Positions 47,918 to 58,700 of a DNA stretch of 64,000 bases are shown one piece after another. The notes beneath the pieces are model-generated. The model did no database searches. It was not told the origin of the DNA and worked only from the letters and a program-made list of their open reading frames with translations. Position numbers and translations under genes: made by a program. Where the stretch lies: contig JAOANR010000006.1 in assembly GCA_030278955.1 (NCBI GenBank), forward strand, positions 13,241,974 through 13,305,973. The letters run 5' to 3'. Each line of letters begins with the position of its first letter. The stretch's first letter is position 1. This DNA comes from Hygrophila difformis. Its lineage: Eukaryota; Streptophyta; Magnoliopsida; Lamiales; Acanthaceae.

Positions 47918-48322
47918 CAAGGTTGTTAAGATCGGGATCCTATATTGGATCGTTTTTCTCTTTGTAAGATCGGAATCGTAGGATCAAATCGGGATCCTAA
48001 GATCTTATGAAATTGCAATAATAAATAAACTCAATTATGCGTACTAATATTAAGTCGAGTTTATGAATTTGACAAGTTAACTAAACTCATATTATGTTTT
48101 TTTTTACACATTATACATAAAGAATACACGTTTTAAGTTTAAAATTAAAGAAAATAAATTATTTTGATCCCAAGTCATAAAACCCTATAAAAATTTTAGC
48201 GATCGGGATCTTATCCAGATCTTACTAATTTTAAGATCCTACAAGGATCGGGATCGTTTTAGAGATGTGTGATCGTAAAATCGTAAAATCCTAAGATCAG
48301 GATCGGGATCTTAACAACTATG
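47918..48322. mobile_element. hAT-type MITE with 8-bp duplication
   Basis: 405 bp. Ends CAAGGTTGTTAAGATC and GATCTTAACAACTATG are inverted repeats, with subterminal GATCGGGATC words at both ends. It is flanked by the 8-bp direct repeat GTATTACT (47910-47917 and 48323-48330), the size typical of hAT elements. No coding capacity. Confidence 0.88.
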
Positions 48323-48608
48323 GTATTACTATACGTTAGCCTGTCCTAGAAGGCCAGTATATGTAAGTTAGATTCATATATTGTAATATTTATCCGAAAT
48401 TTCCAAATAAATGCACTCCTACAAGTTATAATTTTCGAATTCCAGTGCTGTATTCTTCAAACCCCATAGACCAATATAGATATATAATCACCGAATTGAA
48501 ATCACTAGGGTGCTTACTTTAGTGACAGAGTGGTGCATGCGGTTTCTGGACTCTGGATATGCATTGACACTTTTAGACGCGTTTTAAAGTCGCGAGGGTT
48601 GGCCTGGT

Positions 48609-49127
48609 TAGGGATGAAAACGGTACGGATACGGTCGGATAGTGTCGGATACGGATATTATCCATATTTTTTGTCGGGTATCGAATACGGATGGGCCGGA
48701 TACGAATACGGTTTCGGATATTTCGGATTATGGATATGGTACGGATACATGACGGATATATGACGGATACGGATTCAATCGGATACAGATTATCGGATAA
48801 GTTTTTTATAATATTTTTTGAAAATTTGATATTTTTTATAATTATTAATATTTTTTTAATTATTAAATAATAATATATTAATATATTCGGATATTCATAT
48901 TTAAAATCCGGATAATATCCTATCAATTTTCGGATACGGTCGGATATTCTCGGATACGGTTAAGTATTTTCGGATACGAATACGAATGCGGATATTAAAA
49001 TATGGATTCGGATTCGGATACGAATATTGAAATATCCAGCCGGATAGTCGAAAACGGATTCGGATTCGAATATAATCGGATACGGCATCGGATCGGTCGG
49101 ATATTTACCGTACCGCTTTCACCCCTA
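48609..49127. mobile_element. hAT-type MITE built of GGATACGG-like repeats
   Basis: 519 bp. Ends TAGGGATGAAAACGGTACGG and CCGTACCGCTTTCACCCCTA are 20-bp inverted repeats with two mismatches. It is flanked by the 8-bp direct repeat GGCCTGGT (48601-48608 and 49128-49135). Much of the two arms consists of degenerate CGGATACGGAT-type words, around an AT-rich centre. Confidence 0.92.
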
Positions 49128-49185
49128 GGCCTGGTAATGTCTAAAAATGGGTGTGACTGGATGTTACAAATGATATGCTATATAA

Positions 49186-49398
49186 GACCATTCACAATGG
49201 TAGTTCTTCCATTTTTAAGAACCCACACATCATCAATTAAAACAATAAAAAAATAAAACTGATGACTTGGCTAGAGAACCCAATCTAAATAGTTCTGTGT
49301 AGAGAACTGAGAAAAAATGGTTCTTCCCTGATAAAGTGACAAAAGCCCCACATGGGGCAAGAGAACTCATTTAAATGGGTTCTTTGATGTGAATGCTC
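49186..49398. mobile_element. Tourist-like (PIF/Harbinger) MITE, 213 bp
   Basis: Ends GACCATTCACA and TGTGAATGCTC are imperfect inverted repeats, flanked by TAA at 49183-49185 and 49399-49401. TAA/TTA target duplication is typical for this superfamily. Confidence 0.75.
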
Positions 49399-49401
49399 TA
49401 A

Positions 49402-50014
49402 GGGCATCCACAACAATACTATCTCATTTTTTTCCACATATGCGCCACATCAGAATTTATCTACTTTACTATCTATACCATTAAATTTTTCCACAACAAC
49501 ACTATCTAATTTCAACTATGCATGGACCCACATTTCATCATTACTCCATATATAATCTATTTTTCAATACCTACAATTTAAAATTCTTACTTCCTCCGTC
49601 TCAATATAATTATTACATTCCCCTCCGACACGCATGCCGATACATATTTTTAAGGGTTTATAACTTAAATTGTGTATAATGAAAAATTATAAGAAGTTGA
49701 TATTTTAAAACTACAAGATTAGATAAATCTAACAATATCTCACTTGATTATATGTTTTCTTGCATTACTATGATAAAAATTTGAGTCAAAGTTCAACAAT
49801 GAATAGTGTCAAAAAATCCAACGTAACATTTACATTAAGACGGAGGTAGTATTTACTTTTTATAATCAAAATTTTAAATTAAAAAATTTAAAAGCTGCAA
49901 TTTGCAGAGATAGTGACAGTACAAGTTCAAGAAAATCTGCTATTTCATTTTTGACTCATACAATGGTGACCTAGAGGTAGTATATGTGGTACTACCTTAC
50001 TGCTGCGGATGCTC
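49402..50014. mobile_element. Tourist-like MITE with nested Stowaway
   Basis: Ends GGGCATCCACAACAAT and the complement of GAGCATCCGCAGCAGT, flanked by TAA at 49399-49401 and 50015-50017. About 353 bp without the 260-bp Stowaway-like element at 49590-49849. Confidence 0.78.
49590..49849 (+). mobile_element. Stowaway-like MITE, nested
   Basis: 260 bp, termini CTTCCTCCGTCTCA and the imperfect AGACGGAGGTAG, TA on both sides. Same family as the copies at 20.5, 46.4 and 50.2 kb. Confidence 0.85.
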
Positions 50015-50228
50015 TAACAACCCCATGGCTGGACCAATTCCCTCAATGGGTAATGGGTTGCTGATTCTGTGATACAGATACAGTAAAAAATTAGTTAGAT
50101 TGGGCCAATCATGTTGGGCCGAAGGATAAATAGATGGCCCAATTATCGCATCAGCATAGCATCATCCTTCGTTTATTCCGTCTTATGATATTTTTGTATT
50201 ATCGTCCCCCCTTTTGTCTTTGCAAATA

Positions 50229-50488
50229 CTCCATCCATTTAGAAAAGATAGCTACATTGATAAAATTGACACTATTCAACTAAACATTTTGATTTGAAGT
50301 TTTATCTTAGTTATACAAGTTAAAATATAGCCAAGTGAGATCTTGTTAGATTCGTCTCATCTTGTAGTTTTTAAATACCGAAGTTTTAGAATTTTCACTT
50401 CTACCGAATTTGAGTTATTAATGGTTTAAAATGTGCATTGGACTGCGTGCTGAGTGGGTCAGTAGCTATCTTTAAAAAACGGAGGAAG
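50229..50488 (-). mobile_element. Stowaway-like MITE, complete
   Basis: 260 bp, ends CTCCATCCATTTAG and the imperfect complement AAAAAACGGAGGAAG, TA on both sides (50227-50228, 50489-50490). It carries the family motif GTGAGATCTTGTTAGATTCG in the orientation opposite to the 46.4-kb copy. Confidence 0.85.
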
Positions 50489-50934
50489 TAGTATGTTGTG
50501 TCCTACTTTTTTTTTTTTTTTTTTCCGGTGGATGTCCTACTTTTTTCATAAAACTAATAATGAAAATATTTCAGCAAATGTTGGATCAAACACTCTTATT
50601 CAAAAATTTCTTCTGATCCAGGCTTTATTTGGAAAGAAATAATTAATCACTTCCTATTATCTTTAAAGTATAAGATTTAGGATCAAATATCGCGAATATC
50701 GAAATAATAAATATCCATAGCGGCCAATTATATAGCAATTTATAAATTCCATGTGTACAATCGGTTTGCACTATATATACGCGTTTGATCTAATATACTA
50801 ATATAGTAGTATTATATCCCATATGTGATGAAAGATATTTATAAGATCAAATACGTACATTAATAATTATAAATTATCAGTGTATTGACGAGTTAAGTTA
50901 TAAATATTTTTCAAGAATAAAATAGATAAAAGGA
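50489..50934. other. AT-rich spacer
   Basis: No gene is seen. It ends in the left copy of the LINE target duplication (AAAATAGATAAAAGGA, 50919-50934). Confidence 0.5.
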
Positions 50935-52288
50935 TTCAATGCTTGGGATGAAGATTGGGAATGGTAAGTCATCCTTATTCTGGCTTGATAACTGGACTAA
51001 ACATGGTTCCCCTTTGCAGGAGCTGACTGGCCATTCCCTCTCTAATGATGATCTAAACCGTACTGTGGCTTCTTATTTGCTGGACTTCTCCTGGAACATG
51101 CATGAACTTGATCAGCCTTTCAAATGAAGGCATCCAAGTGCTCTTGCAAGAACCAACTCCTTGCAGCCCTGACATTGATGATCGGCCTTTTTGGATACCT
51201 ACTACTAATGGCCTCTTTTCTGTTAGCAGCACTATGAGAAAGCTCCAAACCCCTCCATCCAGTTTTAATTCTAGCTTATGGAAAATGTTTTCGAGATGGC
51301 CTGCTCCTTTCCGTACTCGCATGTTTCTTTGGCTTGCTTCTCATAACATTCTTCTTACGGGTTTGGAGAGACAGAAGCGGCATATCTCTGTTGATGGCTC
51401 ATGCTGGAAGTGTGGCGATATTGAGAGCAACCTACATGCTCTTAGAGATTGTCCGGTTTCAACTGAGATCTGGATTCGGTTAGGTTTTTCATCCTTCAAT
51501 AGCTTTTGGTCCTCTGATATTATCGATTGGATTTTTTCCATGCAGTGTAAGAACGTTGGGGACAAGATAGCAGCCACCTTTGTACTTGGCGTTTGGCTAA
51601 TATGGAAGCATCGATGCCTCGAGTTATATGGTAATGAGTCTGTCTTTTGGCCCAACCTCCACACCAAAATAAGAAGGAGCACAGATGAGTACTTGGCTGC
51701 CAGGAAGGAACACCAATTCTTTGGTGTCAAATCATGGAGCTGCAGCAGGGCCAGATGGGAGAGACCCCCAAAGAACTGGATCAAGGCCAATTGCGATGGA
51801 AGTTTTAAGAGGAACAAGAGCTTTTCTGGGGGACTTCTTCGTGATGAGCATGGCGATTGGCTGGGAGGCATCAGATCAAAGAATACCTTCCCTGATGTTC
51901 TTCACGCTGAAGTTTGGGTGATCATTATCACATTACAGTTAGCCTGGTCGTTGGGCATTCGTCATTTGGAGGTGGAATCATACAGCCTTGAGGCCATTTA
52001 CCTTCTTCAGACAGATGCTGCCTATTCTGGAGCTACTCATCATTTGATATCACAAATCAAAACCATGGTCTCTTGGGAGTGGAATGTTCGATTTTCTTCG
52101 GTTCCCCGTGAATGTAATATTTCGGCAGATTGTCTCTTAAAAGGGCGTCCTTGGATCGAGAATGTTCAACACTTTGTTCGTCCTCCGGACTTTATGATTG
52201 ATGTTCTCAATTCTGACCGGTTAGGTCTGTACCGTACGATGCAAATTTTGCAATAAAATGGCTTCAGCCCTCCGTTTTTCCCGAAAAA
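50935..52288 (+). mobile_element. 5'-truncated L1-type LINE with 16-bp duplication
   Basis: Only the 3' fifth of an L1 element is present. It ends in a short A-run (52284-52290) and is flanked by the perfect direct repeat AAAATAGATAAAAGGA at 50919-50934 and 52289-52304, which overlaps the A-tail. Orientation is plus, opposite to the full-length LINE at the left of the window. Confidence 0.92.
50939..52256 (+). pseudogene. Remnant of LINE ORF2: zf-RVT and RNase H
   Basis: Reads MKIGNGKSSLFWLDNW, a segment just after the reverse transcriptase of plant L1 ORF2, then shifts frame near 51105-51125 and continues open for 384 codons: a zf-RVT region (WPAPFRTRMFLWLASH ... CWKCGDIESNLHALRDC) and an RNase H domain (NCDGSF, LHAEV, ECNISADCLLKG). 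The reverse transcriptase and endonuclease are missing through 5' truncation. The RNase H third aspartate position reads VESYSL where CDS is usual, so that residue is lost. Confidence 0.88.
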
Positions 52289-52710
52289 AAAATAGATAAA
52301 AGGAGAAGGATGTATGATATATGAAACAATTGGGTCTCTCCTTTTTTAACCAATACATTAAATTTGAATTTTGAGTGTGGAACAAATTTAAATGCAATTG
52401 AAATACAGAATTGGAAAAATACATATATAGTTGATGCAATGATGCTTGTGGCATTTCTTAATATTGGTGGTGGTGCTATAATAATTATGGAGTATATAAT
52501 ACTATTATATACTACATACTATATATAGAATTTCCCAAAAACCTTTAAAATGCAAGAATAAATTATGGATGAATTAATTGGACCGTTATCTATGTAATAG
52601 TACTAACGAATATGAAATCAATTTACGCACTTAAATGAAAATAAATACTTAAATAAAAATAGAATGGTTGTGAGACGCTGATAGTTGGGCTTATCAGCAA
52701 AACTGAATTC

Positions 52711-53158
52711 GAGCCTGTTTGGATTGGCTTTTTTTCAAGTGCTTTTGGCTTTTGCTTCTGCCAAAAGCACTTTTGAAGGAAAAAGAGTGTTTATTTTGGC
52801 TTTTTAGAAAAAGCAAAAGCACCTCGAAAAGCTGCAAAAGTGCTTTTGGGAGAAGCAGCCCAGGTGGTGCTTCTCCGAAAAGCAGAAGCCAAAAGCACCT
52901 AGTAATGTGTGCAGAGTCATAAATGCCCCTATTAATTTATTTAAATTACACTATAAATATATACTATCATATATAAATAGCATATCCTTTTTGGTAATTT
53001 ACACATTTCAAAAGCACTTTTCACTTTTATACATCCAAACACACTATTGAAAAAAAGCTGCTTTTTAAACATTCCATCCAAACACAAAAGTTAGCTGCTT
53101 CTGCTTTTGGCTTTCACTTCTGCTTCTGCTTTTTTTAAAAGCCAATCCAAACGGGCCC
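52711..53158. mobile_element. Foldback/MITE element with long arms
   Basis: 448 bp. Ends GAGCCTGTTTGGATTGGCTT and the complement AAAGCCAATCCAAACGGGCC are near-perfect inverted repeats, flanked by TTC on both sides (a 3-bp repeat). Both arms are rich in AAGCAGAAGC/GCTTTTGGCTTTTGC words, so the element can fold on itself several ways. Size and 3-bp repeat suggest a PIF/Harbinger relative, but TTC is not the usual TWA target. Confidence 0.75.
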
Positions 53159-54430
53159 TTCAATGTCCACAATGGATTGTGTTTCGTTCTTCAACATCTA
53201 TCATGTCCTTTACTTTAATTCTCAACGTACCATTAATTAACCGTACATTTCAATCACCATTTCGCACTCACTCCAAAATAGTTTTAAGAAATTAGGTTCG
53301 TTACAATAATCTATACTATTATTTTTTCCCCGGAAAAAACAATTATTTGAAATTAATAAAACACAAAACCCCAGTTTACATCATTCTATATAAAATTATT
53401 TGAAATTATTTTTTGCTTTTATTCTCTGGCTTCGGCTCGGCCAAAAAAAAAATTTAATACAAAATTATCGTGATAAAAAAATTAATAAAATTACATGAAA
53501 ATATCAATCAAACGTGACATTATACACGCCAATAAAATAAATAAAATAAAATAAAAAATCAAACGTGACATTACTCTAAATACTGTATATGGTACGTGTG
53601 TTTATTGGTATTACTTTATTTTATTTACTTGGCAAATTGGTGAAAATTTTCAAACATGGATCTTGAGGCGTTTGGAAGTTTGCTTATTTAGACATTAATT
53701 AAAGAAGATAAGAGAAGATTAAAACAAGTTCTTCATATTATTGCTACTTATATAGTACTTTTTTTTTTTTTTTTACGTAATCCATAAATCGAATTTGACC
53801 AAATAATATTCATACAGTTTGGTTTGATCATTTTTACATTGTTTGGTTTAATTAAGATTTTTTTTAAAGAAAAAATTAAGTATATTTTTACAATTTAAGT
53901 ACCAAATCCGATTATACGCACGGAATAAGGAGTTGACCTAATAGTCAAATTCCCGACTCTAGGTGTTAAGAAAAAAATTAGATTATACTAAATGAATTTC
54001 AATTTTTGAGTTAATTATTATACATTTTTACACTATATATGTGTGATAAAGTGTACTTGTTATATTAATTTTTTACACATATCCAACGTTGTGAATTATT
54101 TTTTTTTACGAACGGAAACTAGTTGTGAATTATTTATATAAAAAAACTAGGAGTATCTTTTTTTTTTGGGTAAACGGAGTATCTTTTTAAATAAGGGATA
54201 AAGTTCATAATTTATGGAAATATAAATTCCTAAATAATTTTTTTTAAGTGTGGTACTGGTAGATCTGGAGCATGAAGTCAACAACAGGAGCGGCGTAAAA
54301 AGTCCCCACCCAAATATAGGGGCATTCTTGTACTTCCACATTCTAATAAAATTATTGCTCCACATTACAAATTTTTAACATGCTGTATTCCACCAAATAT
54401 CCTACAACAAAGTACAAACCCAAAATTTAC
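53159..54430. other. AT-rich intergenic sequence
   Basis: No gene is seen. AAATAAAATAAAATA-type simple repeats lie at about 53530-53560. Confidence 0.45.
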
Positions 54431-55711
54431 CTTAAACTATTTGCAGCAATTTTCCCTCCTTTTGATACTCAGCCTCGTCAATCAAGGTCCAAACCAAGAT
54501 CCTTGTTCCGGTTTTTGGCAAGAATTCGCTGCATTTTGAATTCCCAGATTTCTTGCTGGAATATCGCCCACTGCCATTTTTCCCATTGTTGCCACTCTCT
54601 TCGAACATCTCTTCAGTTCCAAGATTTCTTTTTTCCTTCCCCCCCTTTTGTGTTGTGTCTTTTCGTCCCCTCTCAATTTTACTTGCATTTCAAGCTGCCC
54701 AACTTCAGATCCACGATTAGGTAATAAGACAACTCAACATTTTCGCTAGTGTTGCCAATTTCTTATATTTTTTTCCTTCTTGATGTTGATTGATATGCTG
54801 GTGGAATTGATGCGAGAGCTCTTTCAACTGTGAGTTATTACTGACATTCCCTCTGTGATGCAGGTGGGTGTCTTTGTTTTTCTCTCATTGTTTCTTTTTA
54901 TTCGCCTTCTGTTTTCCCCCTTATTTCAATGTTTAATTGTCAAACTGTGCGGATGAGTTTTTTTTGCCACTGTATTGTTACTGTTAATTTTGTCTCTTTA
55001 TTAATTTCACTTTTGCTGTTGGACTTTGTGGGAGCAGTTAAAAGTTCATTCGGCTGAATTTGATTCAGGAATTTTTGTATCTGGAAATCCCATTTTCAAG
55101 ATTCGTCTGATCCAACCAAAGGTAAGTCTCTTAAATCATTTTGCTCAAAGTTTTCTTTCTTTCTGCTGAAAACCAATTTGAGTAATTATTATGTTTTCAA
55201 GAAAGGAGTTTGATGCTTTTTTTCCCCCTCTCAATGTTTGATGAAATTAAATTAATCGGTTTCTTTTTTGGGTTATTACATTCTTTTTTGTACACATTTT
55301 CGAGATCTTTACTACTCTCCGTTTGCCACGATAAATGCACCAACAAATTTAGTGTGATTGCCACTGTAAATGAAAATTTTGGATATTGCCCCTTAACGTC
55401 GATTTGTTAGTGGGATCTTGATCCTTCAAAAATATCTCCACTCAAAGTTCAATTTTCTTGGCAATATATTGGATTGATAGCTTAAGTAATCTAATGGCTT
55501 TTCTGGTTGAGTGATTTCACAAGGAGGATTTTTAATCCATGCCAAGAAGTTCTACGATATGAAGAATTAATTTTCAGTATAGATGTGATGCTGTTCTAAA
55601 TATCTAATAAGCACTATCTTTTGTATGTGCCTAAGGAGTTGCACTTGGCATTGTGTTGAGTATCTTTCAATGCCAGTATTGGCAGACAATGCTTAAATCA
55701 GGTTTGGAATA
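54431..55711 (+). other. 5' UTR exons of NT-C2 coiled-coil gene
   Basis: A pyrimidine-rich leader ends at a donor at 54720 (GATTAG|GTAATA). A second untranslated exon is predicted at 55038-55121 (GGGAGCAG acceptor, CAAAG|GTAAGT donor), and the acceptor AAATCAG at 55701 precedes the start codon by 10 bases. This would give two UTR introns. Confidence 0.6.
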
Positions 55712-58700
55712 ATGTCGAGGGTATCAAAGTGGAAGCTTGAGAAGAACAAAGTGAAAGTGGTTTTTCGGCTTCAATTTCATGCTACACATGTATGTGTTCT
55801 GTTAACTTGTTTGAATATTTCATATTTTCATCAGTTGGGTGCTCCACGCTATGCTCTCATTGTTTCTATGTTGGTTATTTGATTCCTCTCCAATTGTTGT
55901 GTTTATATGTTGGATGGGTTCTATAAATGTGGTGACACTATCTTTAGTCTCTACCATGAATTAGATATACACTTAAATAACCTTAGAATTTGGTAAGAAT
56001 TTATATTTAATGGCATCTTTTATCTGAACTATTGCAACCCAGAGCACATGAATCATTTAAATATCTGTATTCAACTGGAAAGGATAATATACATTTCAAA
56101 GCACAATAGACATTGTTAATTTGATAACATTGTGAATTCTTCTGGCTTTTTTTGTAACTTCTTGTTATTGTATTAGGTTTTTGATACTTTATTCATAAAG
56201 TAGATTTCATCATTTCAGTATTTTTGGAGGAATTAATAACAAACATAAATGATGCATTTCACCATTAGCTCAAGATTTTAGGTGAAATGTGCATTCAACA
56301 TTTGTGTTAGAGTAAGAGGCTACATATTCCCACGTTCAAATCTCCATTGGCACTTATCTGTGAAGAAAGTGTTTCACGCGCAACGCTTTGTGAAAAGAAT
56401 TATGATGCATGCCATGGGGTGTTTTGAAGGAATTAATAAATAAATATGAAGTATTGGCAGTTGTAACTGACATAAATGTGATTTCTATAAATTCATTGGG
56501 TTTTTTGTCAACTGCATAGAAAGAATAGCTAGGTAACCTCTGCACTTGTTTTATTATTTATGAGGTCTAACAAAAAAAAAAGTTTACCTACCTTAAATAT
56601 TCTGTTCGATTCTCACATCCTCTGTATATAATGCCCCATCCTTTAGATAATTTTTTTTCTTCCCAAGTGCCATTTGGTTTCTTATGCTTATGAACTTAAA
56701 AAAGGTACCTGCATATGATCTGTGATGAATAATCAGTTCTATCTCTCCGGAGACCAGGCAAACAATCTCGGATATAAAACTCTCCTATGTCTTAGCATTA
56801 TGTTTCCTGAAACCGAATTGAACAAATCAACATTGGCAATGAGAGTTTGAATTAGTTTCATCTTATAATTAATGCAATTCTGGGGGTGCATATTAGTTCT
56901 GTTATGGGAGAAAGGGGGTGATGAAAATTTTTGCACAGTACATATAGCAGTGGGTATAGAAACAGAGTATTGAAGTCTCTTCTGAATAATTTTAAGTAAT
57001 TGGATTGTATACTTTTAACAAGTAATAATCTTATGCTGTTATCCATTATGATTGACAAGATTCTCTTTTTCTTCCTTTAAAAAAATCTTTAGATTCCACA
57101 AACCGGATGGGATAAGCTATTTATATCGTTTATACCTGCTGATACTGGAAAGGCAACAGCAAAAACTACCAAAGCAAATGTGAGGAATGGGACTTGTAAA
57201 TGGGGTGATCCTATATACGAAACTACACGACTTCTTCAGGATTCTAAAAGCAAGCAATATGATGAGAAGCTTTACAAGCTTGTTGTGTCAATGGTACTTT
57301 TTCTATCTCATTTTTGCCTACCAGAAATTTACAGACTACAGGTTGCTATGGGAGATGCACACAAATGTTGTGATTTGGGTATCTGATAGTTTCTCATCCA
57401 TTTTTAATGCAATATGTCAATTTTCTTTTCAATGTTAATTTTGCCAGGGTACTTCACGTGCCAGCACACTTGGTGAGGGTATCATCAACCTCGCTGATTA
57501 TGTTGATGCTTTAAAGCCTTCATCTGTAGCACTTCCTCTTCAAGGATGCAACTTCGGTACTGTACTTCATGTAAGGAAGCCAAAACTTATGTTAGATAAT
57601 CCTATAATACAGAATTTCTAAGAACAAAACTTGTAGCAAAATTTCGCTATGCCTCCTGTTTACAAACTCATAATACCTCCCTAATTATTTAGAAGAGAAA
57701 GTTGTGCTGATATTCTGTATTTTAATACTCCATACTACATAATAATTATAGGTATATTTGTGAGTTCACTTTTTGGCCCCTCATAATAGTGATTGATGAC
57801 ACGATATTTACCACTTATTATTTTATAGAGAGGATAGATACAAATAATGTTGATTTGTCATGCATAATTTAATTTTGTCTGATTTCAAAATTAAGTATTC
57901 ATTGGAAAAGTGCATTCAATAAAAAGTGTGACTTTTATAGAGGGGTGAAATTGGAAAGGAAATCAAAATTTTGGTGTAAATTCATTTTACTAAAAATAGG
58001 GTAGTATATTGATGAATTAGTTATTTCCCCTTATAAATGTAGTAGTACAAAGAATTCATTTCCTAATAATTAATCGACAACACTGAGAGATCTTACATCT
58101 GTTTGTTTGGAAAAAGGGACTAAAGGTCATTGTAAACCTGAAGTATTTCTTTTTCAACTTGCACTATCAAGAATATTTCATGGAAGTATTGAAGTGGCTC
58201 TAATTGTTTTGGACAAATTTTCAACCACCTTTTTTCTTAAAAATTTAAAAAAAAAAAATTTGCAGTTTGGCTGCCAATTATAGATATAAGTTCCTTAAAT
58301 AACCTGACCCCAAAGATTTTCTTTTTGATATTATGCATCATTGAAGCTTAAGAATCTGGTTGGCATTTTCATTTGTGGCTGCATCTACTCTATTGCTATC
58401 TTTTCTTTGGTTGGTTAAGTGTATTCTTTTTTATTTTGTTTAACCTGAGCCATCTTGGTTGCATATCTGGATAAGTTGTAGATAATACACATACAACTTT
58501 GTGATCAATGTATGCTATAGCAATTTGATGTACACATTTTCCATATGGTTTGTTTTCTCTATCTATTATTCTTTGGTGGCTTTTTGTGATTTTTCAATTT
58601 ATTTTATCCACACTTGACTGATTGAATTTCTTTTTCCAGATTACAGTCCAGCTCCTGACCTCAAAAACTGGATTTAGGTAACACTTGTACTGAATACTGC

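Noticed and set aside
51341..51871. 176-codon minus-strand frame
   Set aside because: Antisense shadow of the truncated LINE RNase H region.
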